A DNA stretch of 64,000 bases from Ophiodon elongatus (lineage: Eukaryota; Chordata; Actinopteri; Perciformes; Hexagrammidae): positions 1,240,001 to 1,304,000 of the forward strand of contig JACSYO010001980.1 of assembly GCA_016806645.1 (NCBI GenBank). The letters are read 5' to 3'. How positions within the stretch are numbered: the stretch's first letter is position 1; each line of letters opens with the position of its first letter. The translations under genes and the position numbers were made by a program. Below, in pieces: positions 1 through 15,425 of this stretch. The notes under the pieces were generated by a model that saw only the letters and a program-made list of their open reading frames with translations, did not search any database and was not told the DNA's origin.

Positions 1-266
1 TTGTTGGCTTCCATACAATAACCTTGAATGTAATTTGTGTGGGGGTAACTTTGGTCGAGGCCTGCATTTTCTGCAGATCCTGTTCCGGTATTGGTTTCAG
101 TATGTGTTGAAGTTTGAGTCAGTCAGTATTAATGTACGTTCCAGGGCACCACAGTTGATATCTTTAGTAAATCATCATCATATATCTTAAAAAGAAAAAC
201 ATAAAGTGAAGCCAATACAGAGAAAGCCATGCTTGTATTGAACACATTATATCATGATAATATTAC

Positions 267-3200
267 CTGAGTTACACCAAGCTTCTTACAGGCATCCAAG
301 AAGTTCTCCACATTCCTACGACATTTAGCCATGCTAAGCTTTGGCTGGAGGCCAGAAGATATATCATGTTAGAGACACAGAAAAATATTGAATCAAGCTG
401 TCAGACAACAATGCATTTAATGCTAATTTATTACCACTGCAGGAGATGGCACATGGATGCTGGCAACAGACCGAGGACAAATGTGATTGGCTAAATGGCA
501 AAGGACAACCCCATCCATCAGAGCAGCTCCAACGTCGTCTGGGAGCAACACCTTCAGTCTGGACTCAATGTTCTGCAAACGCAATAACAATGACGTCACG
601 ACATTACTGTATTCATACTGTATAGTCATAATGACTTCTGTCTCATCTGATAGTCTGAGGAGTGTGTCCAGACCTGCTCTGCACTGTGTGTGAGTCATAT
701 TTGGTAGGGTTCATAAAATAATGTCACTCACTACGGTAAATACTGTGAGAAAAGCTGTTCGAGTTGGGGTCCGGAAGTACAACTCATGAACATTCAGATT
801 GACATAGTACTTATGATGACACATTCTGATTCAGGTGCGGCCCCCGGTCCCACCCCTTAACCCCGCCCCTGCGTCCATTTTGACCTCGTATCGGGCGACC
901 TCATACCTCACGCACGTCATCCTACCCAGTTGACGGTGTCTCAATACAGAAACTGATTATTTCGCCGTCTGCCTCCCATGTTTACTTTCCCACGCCATAA
1001 TATTCCCCTGCTACCCGCCATAGTATCCACAACAGCTGAGCCTAAGGCGTCAGCTCATCGTGACCTCGCCGTCTTCTGCCTTCACTGTGTTCCCATCTCT
1101 ATACCTTATCTCCTGAGGCTGTCTACCCCCGATTTCCATGGGCCTGCTTACTTTCACATGAATGTAATCTATATTACTACGTCAGTGATTAGATTAATAT
1201 AACTATGAATATTGTGCTCTTAATAACCCGGATATATGTGTTGATGTGGCTTCACAGTTTTCCTAAGCGTAAGACATTTATTAAGCATACACATAAAATA
1301 TTTTCCTTCCACAATGTGATCATACTATTGCTCATGATCTACACAACTACAACACAATCATTTTGATTTTCCAGAGAAAAGTCCTCAGGCAAAAAAAGTC
1401 CTAATTGAGTACGTAAGGCATTTTAAAGAGTAAAGAGAACTTTTTAAATGCCTTAGGACTTCAGCCTTTTCTCTGGAAAATCAAAATGATTGTATTGTAT
1501 TAAAACAACTGAGGATTTAAAATTTTGGCCCCAGTTTTTTTAATTTATTTCCTGGTGCTCCAAGCGGATATTAATGAGCCCAGCCACAGGTCATGTGCTT
1601 TGTATGAGCTGCATAGATTGGATCTGATATAAGGCCTTTAAAAGACGTGTGTGCATGTCTGGACAGAAAATGAAGTGCAAGACAGGCGTTTTCTGCTGCT
1701 AGAAGGGGAATATTCATTGAATAGAAAACACTTTTTGAACTCTACCCGTGCACTCTTTCCACAAGAGTTAGGCTATCCTATGTGAGGAAGTATAAGTTAA
1801 ATATTCTGATGTTGTCAGCTCAACAATAAGACCAGTGACTGAATCAATATGGGAGATTTTTGGTGGTTCTTAGAAAACTGTGGCCAATTTATTGACTTTT
1901 TAATTGGCTGATAGCTCAGTCACGTGACCCGAGTATGGAACTTTGGTCACATTATAACAGGTGGTCGAGTTTGGGGGAGATCGGGGCTGCGGTTGTTTTG
2001 CAAAGGAATGTTCCTGGTCAAATTCTTTAAATGCAAAGGAAAGGTGCTTCATTGCTTCCTTTCTTATCTCCTTTAGCAAAGGAAACACTGGAACATCCTT
2101 TACGAAATGAAAGAAGATAAAGCCATCTCACAATTCCTTGCATCAGCAACATTTAAAGCGACACGTCCACGGTTGCATATTTACGTAGTCTAACGTAAGT
2201 GCAGTTAGATTATCTGGGCACGGCGGTTGTCTTTTCCTAAGTCCTTATGAATCCCCTTCACATCATTCTGTTTTGATCCATGGATGTATCGAGAGAACTG
2301 CATACAGCGTTGGAGGCAGGGCCCTTCCAAAGGAAGTTGCTCAGTGGCACAAAACAAGTTTGATTTCAGAGCATACACTTCAGATCAAATCACCCAGATC
2401 TACTGGTGACCTGCCGCATCCATGGACCCATAGAGCAAGCGCACTGGCGTTTCCTTTAACTCCGCCTCCCAGCCCTCGATACTCTAGTTTGGGTTATTAG
2501 TGCATTTTACAACTTTTTTTACGACCAAGTTATTTAAATATTGCTTTTCAAGTGTTTGTACTGGGAAGCTGATTTACACATTTAATTTACACATCTGTTG
2601 ACCAATTTAAGTCTAAGGGGACAAGTATTTTTCGGCCAATTGCGTCACGTGACAGACCCGTGAGTTGCAATTTTACCGCTTGGCCACGATGTAAAATTAG
2701 CTTCAAAGCCCAGCGCTTCTGTCTGGCAGCTCGTCCTGCCCTCTGCTTAGTCTCAGCCAGGAGCTGCTCTCTCGCTCTCTCTCTCTCTCTCTCTCTGTCT
2801 GTGTGAATGTGCTTGATTACAAGAGTGGGATCAGGTGTGCGGGTGTCGTAGCGCGCTGCCAATCATCAATCTACTCGGCTCTAACGACCGGGCTTCAACC
2901 CCACCACGCATTCAGATTGCAGACCCAGCTACTCAGTTTGACTCGGCCCAGCCTTCTTCAGTCTCTTGTTTGTCAACGATAATTCTAGTTTCTTGTTCCC
3001 GCAGCCGTCATGTCTCTGGTCTCCATCCCACTCCTGTTTCACCTGGATCAAAGACTTTTTGGTCTCTGTCTCTGTCTTCGCATTAAGTATTGGGATGATA
3101 AATTCTTCGTTTGCACCAGTTTCCTGATTCGGTGTTCTGCATTTGGGTGCAGTCAGTTAATCCCCCCCGCAACAGAGCTCATGTTGCCTCATGTAGTTCA

Positions 3201-6200
3201 CTCTCTTGTCCAGGGTCCTCGCAATTTAACCGAGGTAGTGGTCTTCACGGCTGACCCATGTCGTCATACCCCACTACGGTTTTTGTGTCCTGTACTTAGC
3301 TCTTAGGGGGTCTTAGGGCATGTGATGACAACTGAAAAAAACTCCATCAGCTGAGGAGGACTGCTCGATGTATAAAGTAACCCCATATGCAATATTCTTT
3401 ACTAATACCACTAAAGATTTATCATTGTTTTAACTATTACTGAAAACTGAGAAAAGGCACACACTATTTCACTCTCTCTCTCTCTCTCTCTCTCTTTAAC
3501 CTGGCTATAGTCTCTGTCCCTCTGTGTGTGTTCAATGGCTGAATGGTTCTTCATGGGAATTCTATGAAATATGTATTGCATGATTCCAATGAAAGCTGTG
3601 AAGCTCCTCTGCTTTGATGTGGGCCTTTAGTAAATATTAAGTAAGTAAAACACCCGAATTCAGCCTAATGTGTCTCAACATATTTTAGTAATGTGTGTCC
3701 AATTTTCAGAAGTGTTGTAAGACTTGATTATTTGGACTTCATCTGTCACAACAGATGAAACCCTGTCTGGTATTGTACATAAGGGTTGGCACCGTTGTCG
3801 GTAACATCTAAATCATGTTGCTAGTTGGGCAGAGTCCAGGGAATGTTGTGTGTTTGACATCATCCAGTCAACGAGGAGCAGGATAAGGATCTGAGACATG
3901 ATCCGTTCTGACCTCGGGTGCTGACTCGTCAGGGAATAACAACTGTTGATTATCACAATTGATTCACAGCAGTCGTAGTTCTTAGCATTGCTGGTAAAGA
4001 TTTTCAAAATAATTTTATTGAAGTTAATGGTCTACTATGGGGTGTTTCAGTGCTCACTAGCAAACCCTTTCTTGCTCTCTCCAAAGAGTTGACAAAGAAA
4101 TGGTTGTTCTGCTCTCAGCATTGCCGAATAGTGATTTCTAAAAGTGAAACTCCGATTCGCCGTTTCCTTTGTTCTGAAATCTGACCTCAATTGCAGTTTC
4201 CATTCAGAGCACTTGCCTGAGACTAGAACGTATTGCAATCTCTCACCAGCAATAACAATGATTTTATTCACATTGAAAGTTCATTCAGTCCAGACTCAAG
4301 ACTTGACTTCTTTATTCAGGTCAAGGGTCAAGACTTTTAAGCCAACCTGCAAAAGAAGGCCTTGACATATTAAGAATTAAGAATTAAGATATTAAGAATG
4401 GACACAAAATGACAAAGTCAAAATAGATGGTGCCCGAACTCCTCCTATAGAAAGAAGTCAGCGGCGGGTTTCCCAGTAAAGTGCATGTCTGTTCTGTTAT
4501 TCATGTGCATGCCTTGCGTTCCTATTTTCTTGCCATTGTTGCTTCTCAGCTTTGAAACAGCCTCCCACTTTGTGTCCTTTTACACTATCTGGTCTGTCTC
4601 TATTATCCCCTTTTGCCTTTTCTTCCATCTGTAAAACACTTTGTAACTACTGTTTTGGGAAAGTCCTATGAAACTGTTATTATGTTTGCTTACTTCAGGG
4701 ATATCAGTCCATCTTAACATGTGAAATGGCCTGCAGATATGAAGTAAGTCCAGAACGTCTGTCATTAACGTGATATTATCTGGTTGTTCAGAATTTAAGC
4801 ACATCTGTACACTATATTGTATTTCAGAGGTTATGAAGCTCCCTCTTCAGTCTGTGGCAAGTGATGACAGGTTGAAGTTCCTGACATTAACTCTGTGATC
4901 TCATACGTGGCACCAAGGTCTCCGTAACTTCACACACACACATACACACAAAACACAAAATACCTAATGAGTTTTGGTGAGTATTTTTGAATGTTAATAT
5001 GATTTTTGTTTGTTTACAAGAAAAATCCACAGTGCACCTTTTAATGATCGCAAAGTTTGGTGCAGTCAGAGTAAATTTAAGTGGCTTTATCTTTTCTGAG
5101 GAATTCCTGACAAGAATACGCCTATCTGTATTACCCTTACCTGTGCATGTTCACACAAGGGTAATTCTGAACGACTGTTATACACTCAAACTTGTTTATA
5201 CACTGTCTGAAGATGAAATATGAAGATATCAAAACATCTCTTAGCACTACTCTTTGTAGCACTACAAAGCAGTACTCCGACTATTACAAAAAGTGTGTCT
5301 GAACTAATTAATAAAATACACAACATCTAGCAAAGTGGAATTTTGTACTTAAACCTTCATTGAACACTACTGCATTGCATTGTGAGATATTTATGCCGGG
5401 GTCGTGTCCAGACTTTGCGTACTGTCATATTACAGGAAAGTGTGTGCAATTTGCGTTCTATTGGTTTCAGCATATTAAATAGTGCGTAAGTATGGCATTT
5501 TGGATTTCAGGCAAGAGAAAGTTGAGAAAGGTTTGACTTAAAACACAATATGCTATGCTGCATAGGCAAAATGAGATGGAAGCTGTGACCCCTTTTGTTT
5601 CATTAAATGGGAATGCCCAGTGAAAACACACACACACTCTGAATTTAGATGCCTCACTTCAATAATACAAACACTGGAACAAAAGCAGGATCTGACAGGC
5701 TTTGGCCTGTGACTATGATTTGCACAGATTGCATAAACAAGCCGAGAAGCTTCTGACCTGCCGTAAGAGTCCTATCTGTTCGATTTCCTCTCTCAAGTGC
5801 TCCATCTTCCTCCTCATAGTGAAGCTGGGGTCTGTCGAGGTGTACTCCTGGCGGCTTCCTTTGGTGAAGGCTGAAATAGGAGTTCCAGATAACACGCAGT
5901 GAAATACAAAAGAGGAAGCAAGATACAGCTACTACTCGCCATGCTAGGAGGTCGACCACGGGCCACCTGAGGTCGCCTTCAGGTCAGTGTGATAACAGAC
6001 GGGTACATTCAGCTCCCACCTGTACTTTTATAGGGCATTAAAAAAAAAGCCCCATGTCCAAGTGAGAAATCTGAATACAATCATTTTTATCAGGGAAAAG
6101 GCCACGTCAGTGAAAACAAGCCCCATTGTGTCGAACACAAATATTATTGCATCGTTACTTCCATTGAAATGGTTCTAACTTCCTGCGCCACCTTTTGTCT

Positions 6201-9200
6201 ATAGTTCTTATTCTACGGACGAGTACATTTCCCACAACTCGTCATGAAAAATGTTCTTCTCTTAAAAAGTTTTGTTGGAGCAGCATCCCACACAAATCCT
6301 TGCACCCCATTGGCTCGTTATTTCTGCAAACTCACCTTCTTACAGTATATAATATGAATGTTTTCCAAAGATGTTCTTTTATATATAAGACACTATTCAA
6401 GGAGGTTAATGATGAGAGTTGATTTACAACTCACAATCTCACTCTATTATCTATTATTTATCAGGCAGTCATCTAATTGTCATCTTTCCAAACATCTTAC
6501 AATCAGATACAAGGTTCTTAACTTATGCAACTCTTTTTGTTGTTTATTGAAATGACATCTTCCTCACAATCCTAAAGAGTAGCAACAAATACATATTTTC
6601 ATAACTACAGTACTTCAGTACCAATTTAGTTACTTGTACTTTACTTTAGTATTTCCATTGTCTGCAAAAGAATACTTATAATACCGTTGATCCATTTATC
6701 AAGAAAATAATCAGCAGATTAATCCATAATGAACATTTTCATTCGTTGCAGCCTTATATGAAAGTAAGAAGAAAAAAAAATTGATGCAACTAAACCAACT
6801 CCAAAAAATGCATAAAATACTGCTTACATAATTAATGAGTACTTTTACTGCTAATACATTTTCCATCTTAAACTTACACACTTTTATTTAACTATGCTTT
6901 TCAATGCAGGGCGTTTACTTGCACAGGAGTATTTTTAATTATATTAACTTTGAAGTCTGTAAAGGATCTGACCGCGTGTTTTTACAGGTAGCTATAAATC
7001 AATAATGACAAAACCACATGTCCATGATTTATAAGTGTACCAAAGATAAAGCAGGAAGAGTCATTAATCCGGTTGCGCCTTGTTCTTGACTGTTAATGAA
7101 GTGATATAGAACAGACCAACATTTCCTTAGAAAGCGTCCCCACTTCCAGAGAAAGGACACTGAGACTCCACCCAAAAAATATCTTGGCTTCGGATATGAG
7201 TCTTGGCTTAACATGCAGCCCTACCTCAGTTATATACAAGCTGCATTTTCACATTAGTACAAGCTAAGTGCACATAATGTAATATAGAGCAATTTAGCTA
7301 AGCCCAATGATGTGAAGGTACCTTAAGAAAAATATACTGTTTTCTATTCAATATTTGTTCCCTAAATGAAATTTTCAAAATGATTTGCTGTCTCTCTAAT
7401 TTTGTTTTATACCTAAGCTTCTGGATGTGTCACGTCTTGATTGTTTGCATCCTTTCAAGTATCTATTTCTTCATTATCTTCAGAAATCTATTCAGAAGAG
7501 GTCTTACAAATGAACAAGAAAGAGTGTGTTACCTGATCGTGGCTTTAGTCCAAACACAGTCAGGGTGGTGCTGAAATCAACGTTGCGCAAACCCTCCTGT
7601 AGACGAGACATAATTAGCATTTTCTGAGAACTCAAGGATGATATTAGATGATTAAACATTTTCATTTTCTTTCACACGATGTTACTCACACCCACCTCAC
7701 AGTCGTCATTCCCACTGGAATTTTTCCGAGCACTCTGGCACTTGTACTGTCAGGAAAGAAAAAGCCCATTCATGGGCGAGATCATTTTCCAATTATAAAA
7801 GGACGACTTGCAATCATCATACATTCTTTCACTACGCTATCTTTAATCAAACCATCAAACAAAACACAACAAAATGTCCAAAGCTTTCTGCAAGGCTTGA
7901 TACCGATAGAGGTACCCGAGAAATACACAACTAATCTTCCGAGGGTGAGAATATATGCATCAATGCAACTAATGAGGTTTATTGTCCAGACGATCCATTT
8001 AAATTAGGCTGCCGCAGTTACTTGGAGACGTGTGCACGCATATACCTTCAGATAATCTTTTCTCAGATACTTGTTCCTCCTGCGATCTTCATTCTGATTG
8101 AGGACCGGTGGGACTTCGGGCCACTTTGGCTCTGATTCTGACTGATCTGACTTCAGGCTGCCATCAAATGAGCAGGAGGAAGAAGGCTGTGAAAGGAGAC
8201 AGACACAATTAAAATCATTCCCCCGCATCCTCCGGAGAGAAAACATCACATGAGGAATGGGAGACGCGGCCGTAAACAAAGTGACCGATCACTCATGGTA
8301 TGTTTACTTTGAATGTGAAAGAGTTTGTACCTGTCCACTCAGCACTGATGCCCCACTACTTCCTTCATCCAGAGAAGCACTAGAATAACGACAAGAATAT
8401 CAGCATCAGATGACTAAGTCTGTTTTACGTTCAGTTATCATGAGAGACACTATGGGCCGACGGCGTCTCTCTGGTTACACTTTTTGAGATCTGTTTGTGT
8501 AAGTGGTTATGCACAAGGCTTAATATCATCGTGTCTGATTAGACACCACAGAAGTGTCCTGCGATTAACCTGAACACACCATTAAAGTCATTTATCAAGC
8601 AGAAATACCGGTCACTTGCTGGTTTCAGCACCTAAAATGTGAAAAATCTGTTATTCAGTTTTATGTAATTGTATATGTAACATATTTGTGTTTAGACTAT
8701 TGGATGGATGAAAACTTTTTGGTTCCTGGAAATTGTGATGGACGTTTTAAGTGTTTTTGGGCAATTCCTAAAAAAAAATGAATAAAAAAAAAAAGCGTCA
8801 CTGTAAAATATTTGAGCTTATTTATAATTGACCATAAAATGAGGTCGTAAGAAAAATATATCATTGTAGAAGTGAAATATTTGCCTCTGAATTAGATTTT
8901 TTTCATTATCATAGAAAAACATCAAAACTAATTCCCCTAATCTTCAAAAAAAAGTCTTTGGACACATGAGAGAGATCAAACAGAGACACATTATAACGTA
9001 AAAACAAATTTAGAAGACATATTGCTTTGTTTCTGGTCATCATTACCACAGGCCCTCAACAAGGGCCCCACGGTAAACGTGTGCTTCTGGTGGGCGGGAT
9101 ACATGTTACAGTACGTACCTGCGAGCGGTCTGAGGAGGGGGCCTCGGTTTGCTGCCTGAGCTTCCAGAGTAACTTAGGAACCTGCGGACAGAAACAGAGA

Positions 9201-11047
9201 GAGTTACGGTGATTCACAACAACGACAGCGAGCGCCACAACGGAAATGACTCATGTCCCGTGATCAGCGTGGACTGCTGTGCCAAGTGATAATGATATGT
9301 TGACAAACACAAAGTGTTCGGCTAGTTCAGATTCAATGGAAATGCAGCCAGTTGAGCAACAAAGGGCAACTCAACGGCGCGATGAATGAGATAGTATGTA
9401 CGAACGCTGATTTACATCTTTCAAAGTTCAACCGGCTCACAGGAAACGAGCGCTACTTCCACCTCTATAATGAAAACAGCTTCGATTTCCCTCATGCCGT
9501 GTCAGTGTGCTCGTGGACACGACCATCTACCCAGTGTGACGCACAAATAATCTCTTAACTGATGGAGAAAGGAAGTCCATCTACCTGTGCGCACGGCCAG
9601 TCACCCTCCGTCGGTGAATGAGGCTCTCTGCTCTGCAAATCAAGGACCGTCGTCTAGGAGCCACAAATCAATTGCGCAGCGGGCCCGAGTCGAGGGAGGG
9701 AAGCAGGAAGTAAAAAAAAAAAAAAAAAAAAATGATCAGGAGAAGACAAGCGTGAAGTCATGCTGATAAGAATTTGATTTTCGGAGCAGAGGATGAAGGA
9801 GGCAAATTGGTGATGATGGAGCGATATTTTGGGGGATGTACGGAAAACAATCCGTGGGTGGTGAGAAAACTGAGAATGGATCCACAAGCACATAACAAAA
9901 GACAAAAAACAAAATGCATAAAGAAGGAGGTGGGTTTTTAGCAGTGCAGCAAATGGAGGTCTAAACGAATGGCAGTGCAGAGTGTTTCAGTGAGAGCGGG
10001 GTTGGCTTTTGTTTTGTTACTCGAGGAAAAGTGAGAGCCACACACCTGTTCTGCTGCTCCTGCTGCAAAAGCTGAACAGCGATCTTCCTCAGATCCAGCA
10101 CTTCCTTCAGCTCATCATCCTCTTCCTCAACTAGCTGCTCCTTATCAGAGCTGGAAAAAGTTCAAGATCGAAAGTCATCAAAATCATCAGAAACTATAAT
10201 CTTCTATTCTAGACCATAATCTCGACCCCCAAATTCTCAAAAAAGGATTCAGAAAGCCTCCGTACAGATGGCAACACACTTAAGCCTCTTTGGCATTAGT
10301 CATGTGTGTATATAAACTAAATCATGTAATCTAAATTCATCTTTTTGATGCTACAGTAAATCCCATCTGCACACGATTGTCTAACCAAAATATTTCCAGA
10401 TGTTTCAAACTGACAACCTGCATAAAGAGTATTCCCAAAATCTTCTAGCAGATTTTCTATATTCTCCAATACACGATCCAGGCCGGTCCCTTAAACGGGT
10501 CTGGATCGGTGCCGCGGTGGATTAGTATTCGGGCCGAGTGCCGCGTTGTATATTTGCAGCTGCCGATGAAAGAAGACCATCGAGCTGACTGATCGAGCCG
10601 CTGTTACCACGAGTCAGTGCTCACGGATGATTGCAATAGTTGATTTGTGGAAATCCTTTGCTCAAAATACATCTCCAAACATCTGTTTTTGCTTCGTGCT
10701 CAAATGGCCTCTCAATTGCGGTGAATGTAAAATATCCAAAGAGACAACATTCACCACGCGTTGGGACGAACACTGCGAGGCAGCAGCTGCAGAAAGCCTC
10801 TGTGCGCGTTCTTTGTTTTCACTGTAAATGTGTCCAGGTTTGACCTTTAAACTCCTTTCTGCCACTGAACTCTTTTTGCTATAAATCCTTTTTGCACTCT
10901 CGTCACAGAAATGAGCGTCACGCATCGCTTAATGACGAAGGGATGAGTAATATTAAGGAATCTCAATAATCTCACCCTGACTCCTCTTTCCAGCCGTCTT
11001 TATCTTTGCTTTGGTGAGACATATTAAGAACTTTCTCCAGTTCCTAG

Positions 11048-11110
<63 letters not shown>

Positions 11111-14100
11111 TACACGCACATACACGCACATACACGCCATGTCAGGGATACAATTGATTGATTGATTGATGAATGAATGAATGAATTGATTGATTCGTAC
11201 CTTGATACAAGACACATGACTGCTCTGCTGCCCGTCACACTCTGACAGAGCAGGATCCTCGTCCGGGTTGGGGTCTATAAAGTCATAGAGATCCTGATCT
11301 GATAGAGGGAGGAAGCATCCGCGTTCATCAAATAAACTGTCACATGTTAGGCGCTTCACTCAACAACGCCCGTGTCTCTGTTATTGCTGGCAAAGGGGAA
11401 TGTGTGATACTTATTTTCGGTAACCTTTGCAAGAATCCATTTTAGAGAGAAGAGAGAGGGCATCAGCCCGGGCTGTCTCTGAGACCTGAGAGTGCAGGCT
11501 GACAGTGTCATCGTCGGAAGGCTGCAGGAGGAGAAAAGAACAAATGATAACTGGTATTATGATAAGAATAATGATAGTGCTTCTTGCTTCTCGTGCCATA
11601 CTTTGACTCAGCAGCGGCAGGGAGGTACTAGCTGTACTCCCACACTTCAAAGTTGCTGACTTTCCACAACAACCTCTGCTGTCATGTCTAGAGTCAATTC
11701 ATCACCAATCCTCCCACCAGCCACCCTCAGAGACCTTCCCACCTCATCCACCCACCCCTGATCACCCACCTGCCCACACAACTGCCTCCCATTAGCCAGT
11801 CTACTAAGTGTCCAGTTAGCTTTCAGTTCTTTACCAGATAATCTGCTGTCTAGTTGCCATGCCGATCTGGCCATTGTTTCGTCTAGTCTGCTCACCTGTA
11901 TTTGGCCTCTTTGGATTTATTTGTTGTACCTTGTCTGTTTTTCTATATCTGATTGTGAGGCTGAATTATGATCTACGAGGTAACTTTGCTAAAAAATAAA
12001 AAATAAAAATAAAAATAAAAACTCTAGCTAGCAGCATTGTATCCATTATGCCAAAAGGTGTACTTTGACATTTATGCATCTCAAAATGTTGCATCAGTTA
12101 ATCGTGAGTGTTTGAACTCTGACCTCAGTTGTAGACAGCCTCTTGTCACCATTGTCACTTCCAATTCCAGAGTCAGGCCCGTGGTTCTTACTGGGATAAA
12201 AATCTTCCATGCTGGAAATATGCAACACAAAACTGCTCATGAGGGCCGGATCAGGGAACCATAAAATCGAATTTGCGAGCACCGAATAATAAATGAACAT
12301 AACACATATCGTCAAGGGAGTTTATGTAGATGGCGAAACATATTTTCAAAGGAACAGATGTGATACAAACGTTGGTGTATTGTGTGTAACGTCATGATGA
12401 AACAATAACAATAACTGTGTCAGTACCTGTCTGTGAGCGGCTGTGGAAGGCAACGCTTGCCGAGGGAGGGGAGGTCCAGGGTGTCCGGCTTCTTGTCCAT
12501 CCTACACGCCTGGATGTTCAGGTACTTGAATATGTGCACTTTGCCCTTGAGACAAATCTGAAGCGTACAAAAGCACACGAGGTGTCTGAGTTGCTGTAAC
12601 CACTGGAAAGATGAATATATGTTCCTCCACTAGTTGACACAGTTGTACCAGTTTCATGAGAATGGGAGGGACATGACAAATCTGTCAACTCAAATTTCAG
12701 ATAAGAAGAAGATTTGTGCTGCATGCTGACACCATGTATACTCTTCACGTCTACGGTACATAATATGCGCAAACAGAATTGTGAGATGAATGCGCGGACC
12801 TGTGCTGGTGGAGACTGCATAGGGTTGTTATCTAGGATGATGTGCTGCAGCTGCCTGAGTTTCCTGTAAGCTGGAGGAATCTCTGTGATCTTATTGCAGG
12901 AGAAGTCGAGTTGGATGAGGGGCAGGTCAGCCAACTCTGCAAGTACAGACCAGAAAACAGCTTCTATTGACTTTAATGCACTGCTTCCAATATACAATGG
13001 GGAAGAAATGGGATTAAACCTACTGCCTCAAACAAAAAAACTGAGCCAAGTCCACATCTTAAAGGAGTACTCCAGCGATTTAGTGTCTGCTTCACTTCAC
13101 ATTTGAGGAACTCGATCAAACTGTACGCACTCTACTTTCTTTTGTCCCTCTGCATGAGTAAACACCCACATTTTCAAAACTCTTTGTAATGCAGATAATT
13201 ACCATTAAAAATAACGGCTCCAAACACCACACCCCAACTTAAGGGGAGTGCTTTTGTTACATTCATTTCATTTAATTCTACTCCTATTCAAATGCATGCA
13301 GAGAATGGGAAGGTAGCCACAACTGCCTTTATGTCTGCTTTCTTAATCAATGAACAAAGTGAGGGATAATAAAGGATGTGGCGGACTGACCCTCAGGCAG
13401 CATGTGAAGACAATTCTTCCTGATGTTGAGTTCTCGCAAGGCATGAAGCCTCCCCACCTGGGCCGGCAGCACCTGGATCTCATTACAGCTCACGTCCTGC
13501 AGGGGGAGACAAAGTCTAGGAAATGGTAGTCCTCTGGCGGTGCACCAGACACAGGTTCATTTAAAGCACTGCTGACACATACGCACTGCTCACCAGTTCC
13601 ATCAACTCTTTGGCCTTGCCGATCTCATCGGGGATGGACACGAGTTTGTTGTTGCTCACCAGCAGAACTTTGAGGGGGAGGCTGAACAAGTATTTTGGCA
13701 GAACTGACAGGAGATTTCGGCTGTAGAGAAATATAAAACATTGACCTACATTTAAAACAGTGCACAGAAGCATGTAACAGCGGGTATCTGTTCGCTGGGT
13801 ATTGAGTTTCAGCAGAAGAGGAAACGCTTCTCTTTCATGAAAGCATTTTTGGCCCCGTTAAATGCACTGTAAGGGGAACAAGCACTTCAGAGATTAAAAA
13901 AAAAAACAAACACATTCATTCACTTTTGTTGAGTGTATATAATGAGACACAGGGATGAAACTGAAAGTATCGGGTTAGCAATGACCCACCTGACATCAAG
14001 ATAAGTCAGCATCTGCAGATTGATAATGGCTTCTGGGACGCACTTGATGCAGTTGTGGTAGAGGTTGAGCGACTCGAGGGGGGCGAACAGACACACTTCT

Positions 14101-15388
14101 GGTGGGATTTCCGTGAGGCGATTCTTGGACAAATCTGCAAGCGAGATAAGAAGCAGATTTGGGCACCATCCAAGTGCATGAGGCCATAGAGCTGAACGAC
14201 TAATCAACATGCCCACCAGCTTTCGCCTGGGCTCCAAGGTTTGAGTGCTACTGGCAGTTTAATATCTCAGTATTTTTCAATATTGATCTCACTGGGAGTG
14301 GCACAGTAATGGCTTTTGAATTGGACGAATGTGGGGGAAATCTTTTCTTTTTGCTGAATGGTCAGTTGCAAGCAACAGATGATAACCCCCAAGTGACTAT
14401 GAAAAAGGAGATTTGGGCTGCTTTTTGTGAAGAAGGGCGGTGGTTTTTCTATGCCACTGAATAGCTGGGAATTATTTATTTTTAATAGTATATATGACAA
14501 GTTATAGAACTTCACTTATGTGACTGAAATATGCATTTTTATAGACATGGAAATCTAATAAATGGACTGCAGTGTAATGTAATAAACCAAATACTATGTG
14601 GCAGAAACAGCCATTTTTCAGATATTGTATCAATAGTCAGCAGACACAGTGGTGCTCTAAGCTAAGTGCTAAGGTATAATGTATAATGCAGGCATAATGT
14701 CGACTATGTTCACTATCTTAGTTTACCACGTTGGCCCGCTAACATTCGCTAATTAGCAATAAACACAAAGTACAGCTGAGGCTCATTTGAATTTCGTTTT
14801 GTTTTGCAGTTATTTCAAATTAAGAGGTCAACAAATGTATTCAAATTCATCCAGAGGGGCACATTCATATCAAATACGTTACTTCCGTGAGATAGTTAAA
14901 ATTGGTATGTGCTGATGTTGAATCAATAAAGGGACAGGCTGTGATTAAAAGTGTGTGCCAGAGTTCGCACAGACTTGATAATAACTCATGTGCTCTGCTT
15001 TACGACTGAAGCCAATTTGCTGTGAAAATCACAGCCCCGCATTAATCATCCAAGAGTGGTTGCTACTACTCTGGGACAACAATATGAATGTAATCCCGGC
15101 TCCAGTCAATGAGTGTGAGCACAGCCTCTCATCTGCATCTTTGCTTCTTGTGATTAAATATTTAGATGCTGGCTCTCTTGCCCAAGAACATCGAAGCAGA
15201 GGAGAACACTCAGGCAGCACATCATTTACTAAATCATAATATATCAACCAGACTCGTGATCCCTCTGGAGGTCTACACCTTGCACATGCCTCTGGGTCTG
15301 AGGAGCCAGGAGAACAATACATGTAAAGACTACCTTATTGATAGGAATTCACCTTTGGACGCATATTGATTCAGTAGCTGCAAATTGC

Positions 15389-15425
<37 letters not shown>

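Noticed and set aside
1900..2700. Two GTCACGTGAC palindromes with similar flanks as ends of a transposon
   Set aside because: They are in direct rather than inverted orientation and the similarity decays quickly. A decayed repeat is possible, but the boundaries cannot be supported.
11640..12020. C-rich segment resembling an LTR or retroposon end in lrch2 intron 7
   Set aside because: The composition and the A-rich tail are suggestive, but no terminal repeats, primer site or diagnostic phrase could be established.
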